Positions 24,804-32,737 of a DNA stretch of 64,000 bases are shown here, piece by piece. Numbering within the stretch: the stretch's first letter is position 1; each line of letters begins with the position of its first letter. The notes under the pieces are model-generated. The model ran no database searches and was not told where the DNA came from. It worked only from the letters and a program-made list of their open reading frames with translations. This stretch comes from Angelakisella massiliensis. Its GTDB lineage: Bacteria; Bacillota; Clostridia; Oscillospirales; Ruminococcaceae. A program made the translations under genes and the position numbers. The stretch is taken from NCBI RefSeq assembly GCF_900104675.1, contig NZ_LT629945.1:682046-746045 (forward strand), given 5' to 3'.

Positions 24804-26126
24804 ATGTCTGCTTCATCTCTGGAAGCAAAGAAAAGTTCCGGCCTGGAGCTGTTCGGGATGCCCTGGCCCATGTTCCTGGTGCTGACAGCCATCGTGCTGC
24901 TCTCCGCCTTTCTGGGAACGCTGCCCAACAATATGATCGGCGGCTTTTCCTTCATGATCGTTACCGGCACCATCCTCAGCTACATCGGCGACCATCTGCC
25001 CATTGTCAAAACCTATCTGGGCGGCGGTCCCATCGTGGTCATCTTCGGCTCTGCCGCACTGCTCTACTTTGGTCTGATCGGTGAAGGCACTGTGGAAGTG
25101 GTCAACAACTTCATGAAAAACAGTAATTTCCTGGACTTTTATATTGCCGCCCTCATCACCGGCTCCATCCTTGGCATGAACCGGAAGCTGCTGATCAACG
25201 CGGCGGTCCGTTATCTCCCTGCCATCATCGGCGGCGTTATCTGCGCCCTGGGCCTTGCCTACATCGTGGGCACCCTCATCGGCTACGGCGGTGAGCAGGC
25301 CATGTTCTTCGTGGCTATCCCCATCATGGGCGGCGGTATGGGCGCCGGCGCGGTTCCCCTCTCCCAGATCTTTGCCAGCGAAACCGGTCAAAGCGCTGAA
25401 TCCCTGCTGTCTGTAATGGTTCCCGCTGTGGCTTTGGGCAATGCGCTGGCTATTGTCTTTGGCGGCCTGCTGGACCGGTTGGGCAAAAAGAAGCCCTCCC
25501 TTTCCGGTGAAGGCCAGCTGATGGTCAATCGGATCAACGACAGCTCCGATGCCGACAGAGAAAATCTCAAGGACACCATGGCCATTACCATGCGCAATCT
25601 GGGCATCGGCCTGCTGATGTCCACCGCCTTTTTCAATATCGGCACCATCATCGGCAAATTTGTCCCCGCTATCCACTCCTACGCCTGGATGATCCTGGCT
25701 GTGGCTGCGATGAAGATCTTGGGCCTTGTCCCCGAAAAGTTTGAGATCTGCTGCCATCAGTGGTTCAATTTTATGATGTCCAACCTCACTTCCGCCCTCC
25801 TCATCGGCGTGGGTATCACCTATACCGACCTGGGCGAAGTCCTCTCCGCTTTCTCCGGCGCTTACGTCATCCTGGTGTTCGTCACCGTAGTCGGCGCTGT
25901 GATTGGTTCCGCGGTGGTAGGCCGTCTGGTGGGCTTCTATCCCATTGAATCCTCCATCACCGCCGGCCTGTGCATGGCCAACATGGGCGGTACCGGCGAC
26001 GTAGCGGTACTTTCCGCTGCCGGCCGTATGAACCTGATGCCTTTCGCGCAGATCTCCTCCCGTATCGGCGGCGCTTTCATGCTGCTCCTGTCCAGCTTCC
26101 TGCTGAGACTGTTCGGCTTGGGCTGA
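24804..26126 (+). CDS. 2-hydroxycarboxylate transporter (CitS/MleP family)
   Basis: A 440-residue secondary transporter for citrate, malate or related 2-hydroxycarboxylates. It has the two re-entrant loop signatures of the 2HCT family: GGGMGAGAVP (about 179-188) and GGTGDVAVLSAA (about 408-419). Around eleven hydrophobic helices are visible. AAGGAGG is spaced for ATG 24804. Lying between the two-component genes and citDEF, it is probably the citrate or malate entry step; Na+ or H+ coupling cannot be decided. Confidence 0.92.
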   Translation: MSASSLEAKKSSGLELFGMPWPMFLVLTAIVLLSAFLGTLPNNMIGGFSFMIVTGTILSYIGDHLPIVKTYLGGGPIVVIFGSAALLYFGLIGEGTVEVVNNFMKNSNFLDFYIAALITGSILGMNRKLLINAAVRYLPAIIGGVICALGLAYIVGTLIGYGGEQAMFFVAIPIMGGGMGAGAVPLSQIFASETGQSAESLLSVMVPAVALGNALAIVFGGLLDRLGKKKPSLSGEGQLMVNRINDSSDADRENLKDTMAITMRNLGIGLLMSTAFFNIGTIIGKFVPAIHSYAWMILAVAAMKILGLVPEKFEICCHQWFNFMMSNLTSALLIGVGITYTDLGEVLSAFSGAYVILVFVTVVGAVIGSAVVGRLVGFYPIESSITAGLCMANMGGTGDVAVLSAAGRMNLMPFAQISSRIGGAFMLLLSSFLLRLFGLG

Positions 26127-26163
26127 TTGAAAAAACGGATTCATCTTCTCATCAACTCATACC

Positions 26164-26195
26164 CCGCAGCCTGCCTGACAACAGGCGGGCTGCGG
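26164..26195. other. Strong hairpin between transporter and citD
   Basis: CCGCAGCC and GGCTGCGG (26164-26171, 26188-26195) with inner GCCTG / CAGGC form a nearly perfect 14-bp stem with a 4-nt loop. There is no T-run, so a role in mRNA processing or 3'-end protection is more likely than termination. Confidence 0.6.
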
Positions 26196-26244
26196 CGATT
26201 TCCCCGGGAATTTTTCCCACAGAAGGAAAGGAAGTGCTTTACTG

Positions 26245-26514
26245 ATGAAACTTAACCGCAGTGCTGCCGCAGGCACACTGGAATCCAGCGATATTTACGT
26301 CCAGGCCGCTCCCGGCAAGGGTCAGGTGGAAATCCAGCTGGAATCCATCGTTTATCAACAGTTTGGTCCCTCCATTGTGGAAACCATCCGCTCGGTCGCT
26401 GAGGGATTGGGGGTAACCGACGCGGTCATTTCCGCGGTGGATCGGGGCGCTTTGGACTGCACCATCCGGGCCAGAGTGGAAACCGCTCTCAAGCGCGCGG
26501 CAAAGGAGGCGTAA
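26245..26514 (+). CDS. citD: Citrate lyase acyl carrier protein (gamma subunit)
   Basis: An 89-residue carrier that holds the 2'-(5''-triphosphoribosyl)-3'-dephospho-CoA group of citrate lyase. S14, in GTLESSD, corresponds to the modified serine known in Klebsiella CitD. The Shine-Dalgarno is AAGGAAAGGAAG. citE follows after 3 nt, so translation is tightly linked. The genes for attaching the prosthetic group (citX, citG) are not in this window. Confidence 0.93.
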   Translation: MKLNRSAAAGTLESSDIYVQAAPGKGQVEIQLESIVYQQFGPSIVETIRSVAEGLGVTDAVISAVDRGALDCTIRARVETALKRAAKEA

Positions 26515-26517
26515 GAT

Positions 26518-27396
26518 ATGAGAAGATCCATGCTTTTTCTTCCGGGAAATAATCCCAATATGCTCCAGAACGGCGACATTCTGGGAGCGGACGCCATCAT
26601 CCTGGACCTGGAGGACGCTGTTTCCCCCGATGAGAAGGATGCCGCCCGTATCCTGGTGCGCAACGCCATCCGTACCCTGGATTATCAGGGATGCGAGATC
26701 ATCATCCGCATCAATGCCGTAGACGACACCGGCTTCTGGAAAGAAGATCTGGATGAGGTCATCCCCCTCAAACCCGATCTCATCATGCCAACCAAGGTCA
26801 GCGGGGCGGAGTATGTCCGGCAGGTTTCCCGCTATATGGAGGAAGTGGAGCGCCGCAACGGTATGGAACCGGGCACTGTCAAGCTGATTCCCCTCATCGA
26901 AACCACCCTGGGTGTGGAGAACGCCTTTGAGATCGCCCGCAGCGACCCCCGTGTGGTGGCAATGTTCCTGGGGGCCGAGGACCTGACTGCCGATATGCGC
27001 TGCGTCCGTACCAAAGAGGGCAGCGAGATCGCCTATGCCCGCTCCCGCATGGTCTCCGCCGCCCGGGCCGCCGAGATCGACGTTTACGACACTCCCTTCA
27101 CCGACGTCAATGACGATGAGGGGCTGGTGGCAGACGCGCGGCTGGCCAAGTCTCTGGGCTTCTCCGGCAAGGCTTCCATCTCTCCCCGCCATGTGAGCGG
27201 CATCAACCAGGTGTTCAGCCCCACCGAGAAGGAGATCGCCTATGCCCGGGAGGTACTGGCCATCATCGAGGAGGCCAAGGCCCAGGGTAAGGGCGCGGTT
27301 TCCCTCCACGGAAAAATGATCGACAAGCCCATCGTCACCAGAGCCCAGCAGGTGCTGGCTATGGCGGCAGCCATTGGAGGAGGTGTTCAGGCATGA
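26518..27396 (+). CDS. citE: Citrate lyase beta subunit (citryl-CoA lyase)
   Basis: A 292-residue HpcH/HpaI-type TIM barrel that cleaves citryl-ACP to acetyl-ACP and oxaloacetate. Start region MRRSMLFLPGNNPNM is typical. Metal- and substrate-binding segments are DLEDAVSPDEK (about 30-40), the arginine in IIRINAVDD, LIPLIETTLG and FLGAEDLTADM. Length and motifs are complete. Its stop overlaps the citF start by 4 nt (ATGA). Confidence 0.95.
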   Translation: MRRSMLFLPGNNPNMLQNGDILGADAIILDLEDAVSPDEKDAARILVRNAIRTLDYQGCEIIIRINAVDDTGFWKEDLDEVIPLKPDLIMPTKVSGAEYVRQVSRYMEEVERRNGMEPGTVKLIPLIETTLGVENAFEIARSDPRVVAMFLGAEDLTADMRCVRTKEGSEIAYARSRMVSAARAAEIDVYDTPFTDVNDDEGLVADARLAKSLGFSGKASISPRHVSGINQVFSPTEKEIAYAREVLAIIEEAKAQGKGAVSLHGKMIDKPIVTRAQQVLAMAAAIGGGVQA

Positions 27397-28799
27397 ACAA
27401 GCTGGTATCATCTGTCAAGGAAGCGGTCCGTCTCAGCGGCCTGAAGGATGGGATGACCATTTCCTTTCACCATCACCTGAGAAACGGCGATTTTGTACTG
27501 AACATGGTGCTGGAGGCAGCGGCAGAGCTGGGGATCAAAGATCTGACCGTCAACGCCAGTTCCCTCTTTGAAATTCACGCCCCCCTGGTGGAGCACATCC
27601 GCAACGGCGTGGTCACCGGCCTGGAAACCGACTATATGAGCGGCACTGTTGGCCGGGCTATTTCCGAAGGCGTTCTGGCCAAACCCATGGTTTTCCGCAG
27701 CCACGGCGGACGCCCTGCCGATATTGAAAGCGGCCAATCCCCCATTGATGTGGCCTTCATCGCCGCCCCCACCAGCGATAACATGGGCAACTGCTCCGGT
27801 AAATACGGTCCTTCCGCCTGCGGCTCCCTGGGCTACGCTTTTGCTGACGCCATGTATGCCAAAAAAGTGGTGGTGATCACCGATAATCTGGTGGATTATC
27901 CCCTCCATGATTTCTCCATTCCTGAAATCTATGTGGACTATGTGGTACAGGTGGACCGCATCGGAGATCCCGCCGGCATCGTCAGCGGCACCACCCGCAT
28001 CACCCGTGACCCTGTGGGCCTGGTGATGGCGGATTACGCCGCCAAGGTCATCGACGCTTCCGGCCTGCTCAAGGACGGTTTTTCCTTCCAGACCGGCGCC
28101 GGCGGCGCTTCCCTGGCCGCGGCAAAATATCTGAAGGATATCATGCTGCGGAAAAACATCAAGGGCAGCTACGGTATGGGCGGCATCACCGGCTATATGG
28201 TGGATATGCTCAACGCCGGATGCTTCCAGTCCCTGCTGGACGTCCAGTGCTTTGATCTGGGGGCGGTGCAGTCCATCCGGGAAAATCCCGCCCATATGGA
28301 AGTGAGCGCCTCCCATTACGCCAGCCCCATCGCCAAGAGCGCCGCGGTGGACAGTCTGGACGTGGTGATTTTGGGCGCGACCCAGATCGATACCGACTTT
28401 AACGTCAATGTCCATACCGATTCCAACGGCTACATCATGGGCGGCAGCGGCGGCCACAGCGATACCGCTGCGGGAGCCAAGATGGCTATGATCATCGCTC
28501 CTCTCAGCCGTGCCCGTCTGTCCATCGTGGTGGACCATGTGCTTACTGTCTCCACACCCGGCAGCACCGTGGATGTACTGGTGACCCAGAAGGGCATCGC
28601 CGTCAATCCTGCCCGGGGAGATCTCCGGGAGCAGCTGGTGGCCGCCGGATTGCCGGTGGTGGATATCCATGAGCTGAAAGCCCGGGCGGAAAAGCTCACC
28701 GGTATCCCCAGGCCCCTGGAGCTGGGCGACCGGGTGGTAGCGGATGTCCGCTATCGGGACGGCAGCATCATCGACCACATCTATCAGGTGCGCAGCTGA
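27393..28799 (+). CDS. citF: Citrate lyase alpha subunit (citrate:acetyl-ACP transferase)
   Basis: A 468-residue CoA-transferase-type subunit that exchanges the acetyl group on CitD for citrate. Conserved stretches include ISFHHHLRNGD near the start, GRAISEGVLA, TSDNMGNCSG, TGAGGASLAA and MGGSGGHSDTAAG. It is about 40 residues shorter at the N-terminus than many enterobacterial CitF proteins. However, the start at ATG 27393 is the only one compatible with citE, and the core is intact. A strong terminator follows. Citrate lyase ligase (citC) and oxaloacetate decarboxylase genes are absent here. Confidence 0.95.
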   Translation: MNKLVSSVKEAVRLSGLKDGMTISFHHHLRNGDFVLNMVLEAAAELGIKDLTVNASSLFEIHAPLVEHIRNGVVTGLETDYMSGTVGRAISEGVLAKPMVFRSHGGRPADIESGQSPIDVAFIAAPTSDNMGNCSGKYGPSACGSLGYAFADAMYAKKVVVITDNLVDYPLHDFSIPEIYVDYVVQVDRIGDPAGIVSGTTRITRDPVGLVMADYAAKVIDASGLLKDGFSFQTGAGGASLAAAKYLKDIMLRKNIKGSYGMGGITGYMVDMLNAGCFQSLLDVQCFDLGAVQSIRENPAHMEVSASHYASPIAKSAAVDSLDVVILGATQIDTDFNVNVHTDSNGYIMGGSGGHSDTAAGAKMAMIIAPLSRARLSIVVDHVLTVSTPGSTVDVLVTQKGIAVNPARGDLREQLVAAGLPVVDIHELKARAEKLTGIPRPLELGDRVVADVRYRDGSIIDHIYQVRS

Positions 28800-28874
28800 T
28801 TCCTTCTCACCCACTGTTTTTCTGCTCCCCTGTCAGCCATGGATTTTACCCTTCCATGGCGTTTACCTCCTACA

Positions 28875-28917
28875 CAGCGCCTTCCTGGAGAAATCCGGGA
28901 GGGCGCTGGTTTTTTTC
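28875..28917 (+). terminator. Terminator of the citrate operon
   Basis: CAGCGCC (28875-28881) and GGCGCTG (28902-28908), with an inner CCT / GGG pairing, followed by eight T residues. Confidence 0.85.
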
Positions 28918-29127
28918 AGAAGCTGATGCTGGATGACGGTGCTTTCCCCTGCGTGCTGCCTCTTCATCTTTGAGTACAAGTCGTCCTGCAATATAAAACC
29001 ATATTCAAAGTCCTTTCTCTTCCAAAAGGACTTTTTCTTTTTGGGGAAACACCCCTGGTTTGGGTTCCCTGCCGCATCCTTTCTGCCGCCGGGCCTGGTT
29101 GAGGCAATCAGCCGCACATTTTCCAGC
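28918..29127. other. Intergenic region with a second hairpin
   Basis: No gene is supported. AAAGTCCTTT / AAAGGACTTT (29007-29016, 29025-29034) forms a perfect 10-bp stem with a 7-8 nt loop, T-rich on one side and A-rich on the other. It is terminator-like on either strand and separates the citrate operon from BlaI/M56 module 2. Confidence 0.5.
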
Positions 29128-29169
29128 TTGACAAGGTTGTCTAATCGTGTTAGACTATCGTTAGTCTAA
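29128..29169 (+). promoter_or_regulatory. Promoter and operators of BlaI/M56 module 2
   Basis: TTGACA (29128-29133), 17 bp, TAGACT (29151-29156) with an extended -10 TG. Two overlapping dyads cover it: GTCTAA-n5-TTAGAC (29139-29155) and TTAGACT-n6-AGTCTAA (29150-29169). The half-site (TTAGAC) differs from the TACA/TGTA of module 1. Confidence 0.7.
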
Positions 29170-29196
29170 TATCATTCGACTACAGGAGGGATCATC

Positions 29197-29559
29197 ATGG
29201 AACCTTATAAACTGGGGGAAATGGAGCAGCGGTTCGCGGAACTCATCTGGGACAACCAGCCCATCAGTTCCCGGGCCCTGACGGAGCTGTGCCAACAGGA
29301 ATTCGGCTGGAAACGGACCACCACCTACACCATGCTCAAACGGCTGTGCCAGCGGAACATTTTCCGCAATGAAGGAGGAACCGTGACGGCGCTGATGACC
29401 CGGGAAGAGTTTGGAGCGGCGCAGGGAGAGGCTTTTCTCAGCCAGGCTTTTGGAGGCTCCCTGCCTCAGTTTCTGGCCGCTTTCACCCGCCGCAAAAAGC
29501 TGACGGAGGAGGAAATTGACGAGATCCGCCGTCTGATCGACCAGTATCAGGAGGAGTGA
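29197..29559 (+). CDS. BlaI/MecI-family repressor (module 2)
   Basis: A 120-residue winged-helix repressor. LGEMEQRFAELIWDNQPISS opens the DNA-binding domain, with recognition region WKRTTTYTMLKRLCQRNIF. The C-terminal dimerisation helix region EEEIDEIRRLIDQYQEE ends the protein. AGGAGGG lies upstream of the ATG. It directly precedes and translationally couples to the M56 sensor, and overlapping dyads sit on its promoter. Confidence 0.88.
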   Translation: MEPYKLGEMEQRFAELIWDNQPISSRALTELCQQEFGWKRTTTYTMLKRLCQRNIFRNEGGTVTALMTREEFGAAQGEAFLSQAFGGSLPQFLAAFTRRKKLTEEEIDEIRRLIDQYQEE

Positions 29560-29561
29560 CT

Positions 29562-31814
29562 ATGGTGAAAGGATTATTTTTGCAGGTGCTCAATATGAGC
29601 TTTACCGCAAGTATCGTCATTCTGGCGGTGCTGCTGCTGCGGCTGCCCCTGAAAAGGGCTCCCAAAGTCTTTTCCTTCGCCCTCTGGGGAGCAGTGCTGT
29701 TTCGGCTCCTTTGCCCCTTTTCCCTGGAAAGTGTTGTGAGCCTTCTTCCCCGGACCCAGCCTTTCCCCAAAGAAATGGTATGGATGGAGCAGCCTGTTTC
29801 CGATACTGTCATTACGGTGACAGGGGGAACGGCAGGCCCCGCGTTTTCTCCTTCCGTATCGGCTGCCAGCGCTGACCCGCTGCAAATCTTGCTATGGGCA
29901 GGCGCGCTGCTGTGGCTGATGGGTATGGCCATACTGGCGGGATACAGCTTGTTTTCCCTGCTGCGGCTGAGGCGCAAACTGAAAAGTGCCGCTTACTGGC
30001 AGGATAACGTTTGGCTCTGTGATGGTGTGGATACCGCCTTTGTGCTGGGGGTTTTTCGTCCCCGCATCTATCTGCCGGTGGGGCTGAGGGAGGAAGAACA
30101 GCGCTGCATCCTTCTCCATGAACGCACCCATCTGAAACGGCTGGATCATCTGACCCGTTTGGCGGCTTTCGCTGCCCTTTGCCTCCATTGGTTCAATCCT
30201 CTGGTATGGGTGGCTTTTTACCTCAGCGGCCGGGATATGGAAATGTCCTGTGATGAAGCAGTCATCAAAGCCCTGGGTACCGGCTCCAAAAAGACCTACT
30301 CCTCTTCCCTGCTGACCCTGGCTGTGGGCAGAAGGTTTATTCCCGGGGCTCCTCTCGCCTTTGGAGAAGGGGATACCAAAGGCCGGGTCAAAAATGTTCT
30401 CGGTTACCGCAAACCCGCTTTCTGGCTGACACTGCTGGCGGCAGTGGTTATCGTGGCGGCCGCTGCGGCACTGATGACCGATCCCGCAGAAAAGACACCT
30501 TCCTCTGATACCCTGCAGGTTCAGGGAATCATTCTGGAGGTGGACCCCGAACACAATACCATGATGGTGGAAGGAACGGAACCTAACAGCCCCATTGGGG
30601 ACCAGTGTGTGGTCACATGGGAAGGAGAACCTTTCTTCCGGATGGATGAACAAGGTAAACGGCAGTCTCTCACGGCTGAGGATTTTTCGGTGGGAGACCG
30701 CATCGCCATGGAAACCGGCCCAATACAGGAAAGCTATCCCACCTCCACCACCGCCTTCTCCATTGAGCTGCTGCCTTCACAGCAGGAAACCATGGCCCGG
30801 TCCCTGTGGGAGGCCCGGGTACCCTATATCGGCAGCGCCCCGGATGTGGGACGGCTGGTGGGGCTGCTGGGTGTACCCGAGGGGCTTGAGTATAATTATT
30901 TTCAACTGCAAACCTCCCAGGAACCCTATGGCGTCACTATTTTTTATCAGGGAACCCCTGGGGCAATCAGCCGGTATGAAGCCCCTGAAGAACAAAGCAT
31001 TTTCCAGCGTTACGCCTTGATTTTGCTGGCTTTGGTGGACAACGGAAATCAGGTCACCTTTGTTCTGGAAGGCGGGGAGCAGCCTTTGACCCTCTCTTAC
31101 TCCAGCCAGTGGGCCCAGGAAGTGACAGGCAGCGATATTCACGCCTATAGCGAAAGCTCCCGCACCATTTTGGAGCTGCTGGAACTTCCCTTATCCGCCT
31201 CATCCGCCAGTGAATCCCAGGAAGGGTCCGGCGGCAATGTCTATTCCGTCGTATTCCCCGCCTATGACCAGCGGACGGAATTTAACGGGGCTATCTTTGA
31301 TATCCAGCCCTTTCAGCTGCGGATCCGTCTGCCTGAGGGCTTCACCATCGCCCCCAAAGGGGAAGGGGATCTGGCCTATCCTTTGATGGGCGCATGGACC
31401 CCTCTGGGCATTTACGATGAGACCGGCGCTTATGTGGGAGCCGTGGGATATAATCTTTGTGAGGAAACCCCGGGAGCGGAAAACCTGCCCCAGGCCATTT
31501 ACAATCAGGTGGCTCTGGGAAACAACTACCAGTTCAGCGCCCAGCCCAAGGCGGATGGCCGGGGAGAATATGAGCCGGTACGGCAATGGCAGCAGGGCGA
31601 AACAGCTGTCACCAAGGTTTATACCGCTCCTCAGCTGGCCCAGGAGCTGGGTCTGGGAAACAATTCGATGGAAAACCTGGGTATCCTCAGCTATGACCGG
31701 CAGCTGGGAGTTTATATCGCCATAGAGCTGGACAGCGGCAAAATTTCTCAGCAGCAACTGGTGGAGATGGCTTCCTCTGTACAGCTTCTTGAAGGGGATG
31801 GGGAAACATCTTGA
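29562..31814 (+). CDS. BlaR1-like M56 metalloprotease sensor (module 2)
   Basis: A 750-residue membrane protease sensor. Helices at about 5-28, 38-55 and 107-133 precede the zinc site H186-E-R-T-H190 and HWFNPLVW; SCDEAV follows. A further helix (about 285-305, FWLTLLAAVVIVAAAAALMT) leads outside. The exterior starts with an OB-like segment resembling DUF3221 (QGIILEVDPEHNTMMVEG), then a DUF4825-like segment (LWEARVPYIGSAPDVG), then a domain of unknown type. I prefer ATG 29562 over GTG 29556 because AGGAGG at 29549-29554 is well placed only for the ATG. Its exterior shares no obvious repeats with module 1. Confidence 0.83.
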   Translation: MVKGLFLQVLNMSFTASIVILAVLLLRLPLKRAPKVFSFALWGAVLFRLLCPFSLESVVSLLPRTQPFPKEMVWMEQPVSDTVITVTGGTAGPAFSPSVSAASADPLQILLWAGALLWLMGMAILAGYSLFSLLRLRRKLKSAAYWQDNVWLCDGVDTAFVLGVFRPRIYLPVGLREEEQRCILLHERTHLKRLDHLTRLAAFAALCLHWFNPLVWVAFYLSGRDMEMSCDEAVIKALGTGSKKTYSSSLLTLAVGRRFIPGAPLAFGEGDTKGRVKNVLGYRKPAFWLTLLAAVVIVAAAAALMTDPAEKTPSSDTLQVQGIILEVDPEHNTMMVEGTEPNSPIGDQCVVTWEGEPFFRMDEQGKRQSLTAEDFSVGDRIAMETGPIQESYPTSTTAFSIELLPSQQETMARSLWEARVPYIGSAPDVGRLVGLLGVPEGLEYNYFQLQTSQEPYGVTIFYQGTPGAISRYEAPEEQSIFQRYALILLALVDNGNQVTFVLEGGEQPLTLSYSSQWAQEVTGSDIHAYSESSRTILELLELPLSASSASESQEGSGGNVYSVVFPAYDQRTEFNGAIFDIQPFQLRIRLPEGFTIAPKGEGDLAYPLMGAWTPLGIYDETGAYVGAVGYNLCEETPGAENLPQAIYNQVALGNNYQFSAQPKADGRGEYEPVRQWQQGETAVTKVYTAPQLAQELGLGNNSMENLGILSYDRQLGVYIAIELDSGKISQQQLVEMASSVQLLEGDGETS

Positions 31815-32285
31815 GCGTGCGCCCAAGGAAGTCAGCATATTTCCAGGAGGACCCAGTCTCCCGGGATACGCCGCTGGTTCCTGACGGTTTCGGGCACCGG
31901 TGAGCACAGGTCCTGTGAAGTATTCCACAAGGCGGCCAAATTTGGTTGAAAAACCGTTTCACTTTGGCTGCGGCATCTTCCAAAGAGGCTGTTTTTCTGG
32001 GGCTCAAAAGGCTGAAATGGTATCAGAGCGATTGGAACGGGGGCCATGGGGCCTTTTACCAAAAGAAACTGCCGTCTTTGCTTTAAAATTGTTTTAGGTC
32101 AGGGGCTCTGGAGCTGTTGCTTCGGGGCCCCTGGGTATATTAAAAATTTCCACAACCTCAGGGGAACCGGCCCCTCCGGTTTCGTGCTCCATGAAAGAGG
32201 AGCGCTGGTTCAAATCAGGCGCATACCCTGATTTTTTTGATTTCAAGCAGCTCCCAGAGCCCGGGCCATACTGCGCATCCTCCTA
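31815..32285. repeat. Intergenic region with decayed multi-hairpin repeats
   Basis: Two degraded relatives of the 200-nt repeat are visible. One is around 31840-31915 (TTTCCAGGAGGACCCAGTC, then GGGATACGCCGCTGGTTCC). The other is around 32130-32245 (GGGGCCCCTGGGTAT, then AAATCAGGCGCATACCCTGA). The ORFs here are fragmentary and none has a ribosome binding site. Confidence 0.55.
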
Positions 32286-32334
32286 TTGACAGTAAGCCTA
32301 CAATTTGTTATCTTATATTTAGACTACAAGTTGT
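32286..32334 (+). promoter_or_regulatory. Promoter and operators of BlaI/M56 module 3
   Basis: TTGACA (32286-32291), 17 bp, TATCTT (32309-32314) with extended -10 TG. Two copies of CTACAANTTGTTAT lie here. Their cores ACAA-n-TTGT are at 32300-32308 (spacer) and 32326-32334 (just after the start site), 26 bp apart. Confidence 0.7.
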
Positions 32335-32356
32335 TATGATAAAAGGAGGGGCTTTC

Positions 32357-32737
32357 ATGATTCAGCAAATTTCCGATTCTGAACTGGAACTGATGAAAAT
32401 CGTCTGGGACGAAGGGGGCAAGGCCTTGTACGCCCGGATCATGGAACGGCTGACCGGCACCGGAAAGGGCTGGCAGAAGAATACTGTCATCACTTTGCTG
32501 TCCCGCCTGGTGGAAAAGGGGCTGTTAACCACCAGCAAAATCGGCAGGCGCAATGAATATACCGCCATTGTTTCCCAGGAGCAGTACCAGGCAGCTCAGA
32601 CCAAAACTTTGCTCAACAAGCTGTACCAGGGGGAAGCCAAAAGCCTGGTGATGACCCTGGTGGAGCAGGAGATGCTGACCGGGGAGGACTATGAGGAACT
32701 GCGGGCCTTCTGGGAGGCCGGGAGGAACAAACCGTGA
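32357..32737 (+). CDS. BlaI/MecI-family repressor (module 3)
   Basis: A 126-residue repressor: SDSELELMKIVWDEGGKALY, recognition region WQKNTVITLLSRLVEKGLL and a C-terminal dimerisation part. The frame is open to 32237, but AAAGGAGGG (32342-32350) fixes ATG 32357. Its stop overlaps the GTG start of the sensor (GTGA). The N-terminal helix is closer to module 1 (SDSELE) than to module 2. Confidence 0.9.
   Translation: MIQQISDSELELMKIVWDEGGKALYARIMERLTGTGKGWQKNTVITLLSRLVEKGLLTTSKIGRRNEYTAIVSQEQYQAAQTKTLLNKLYQGEAKSLVMTLVEQEMLTGEDYEELRAFWEAGRNKP

Noticed and set aside
31815-32236. Possible small genes after M56 module 2
   Set aside because: The frames coincide with decayed copies of the intergenic repeat and have no start signals.
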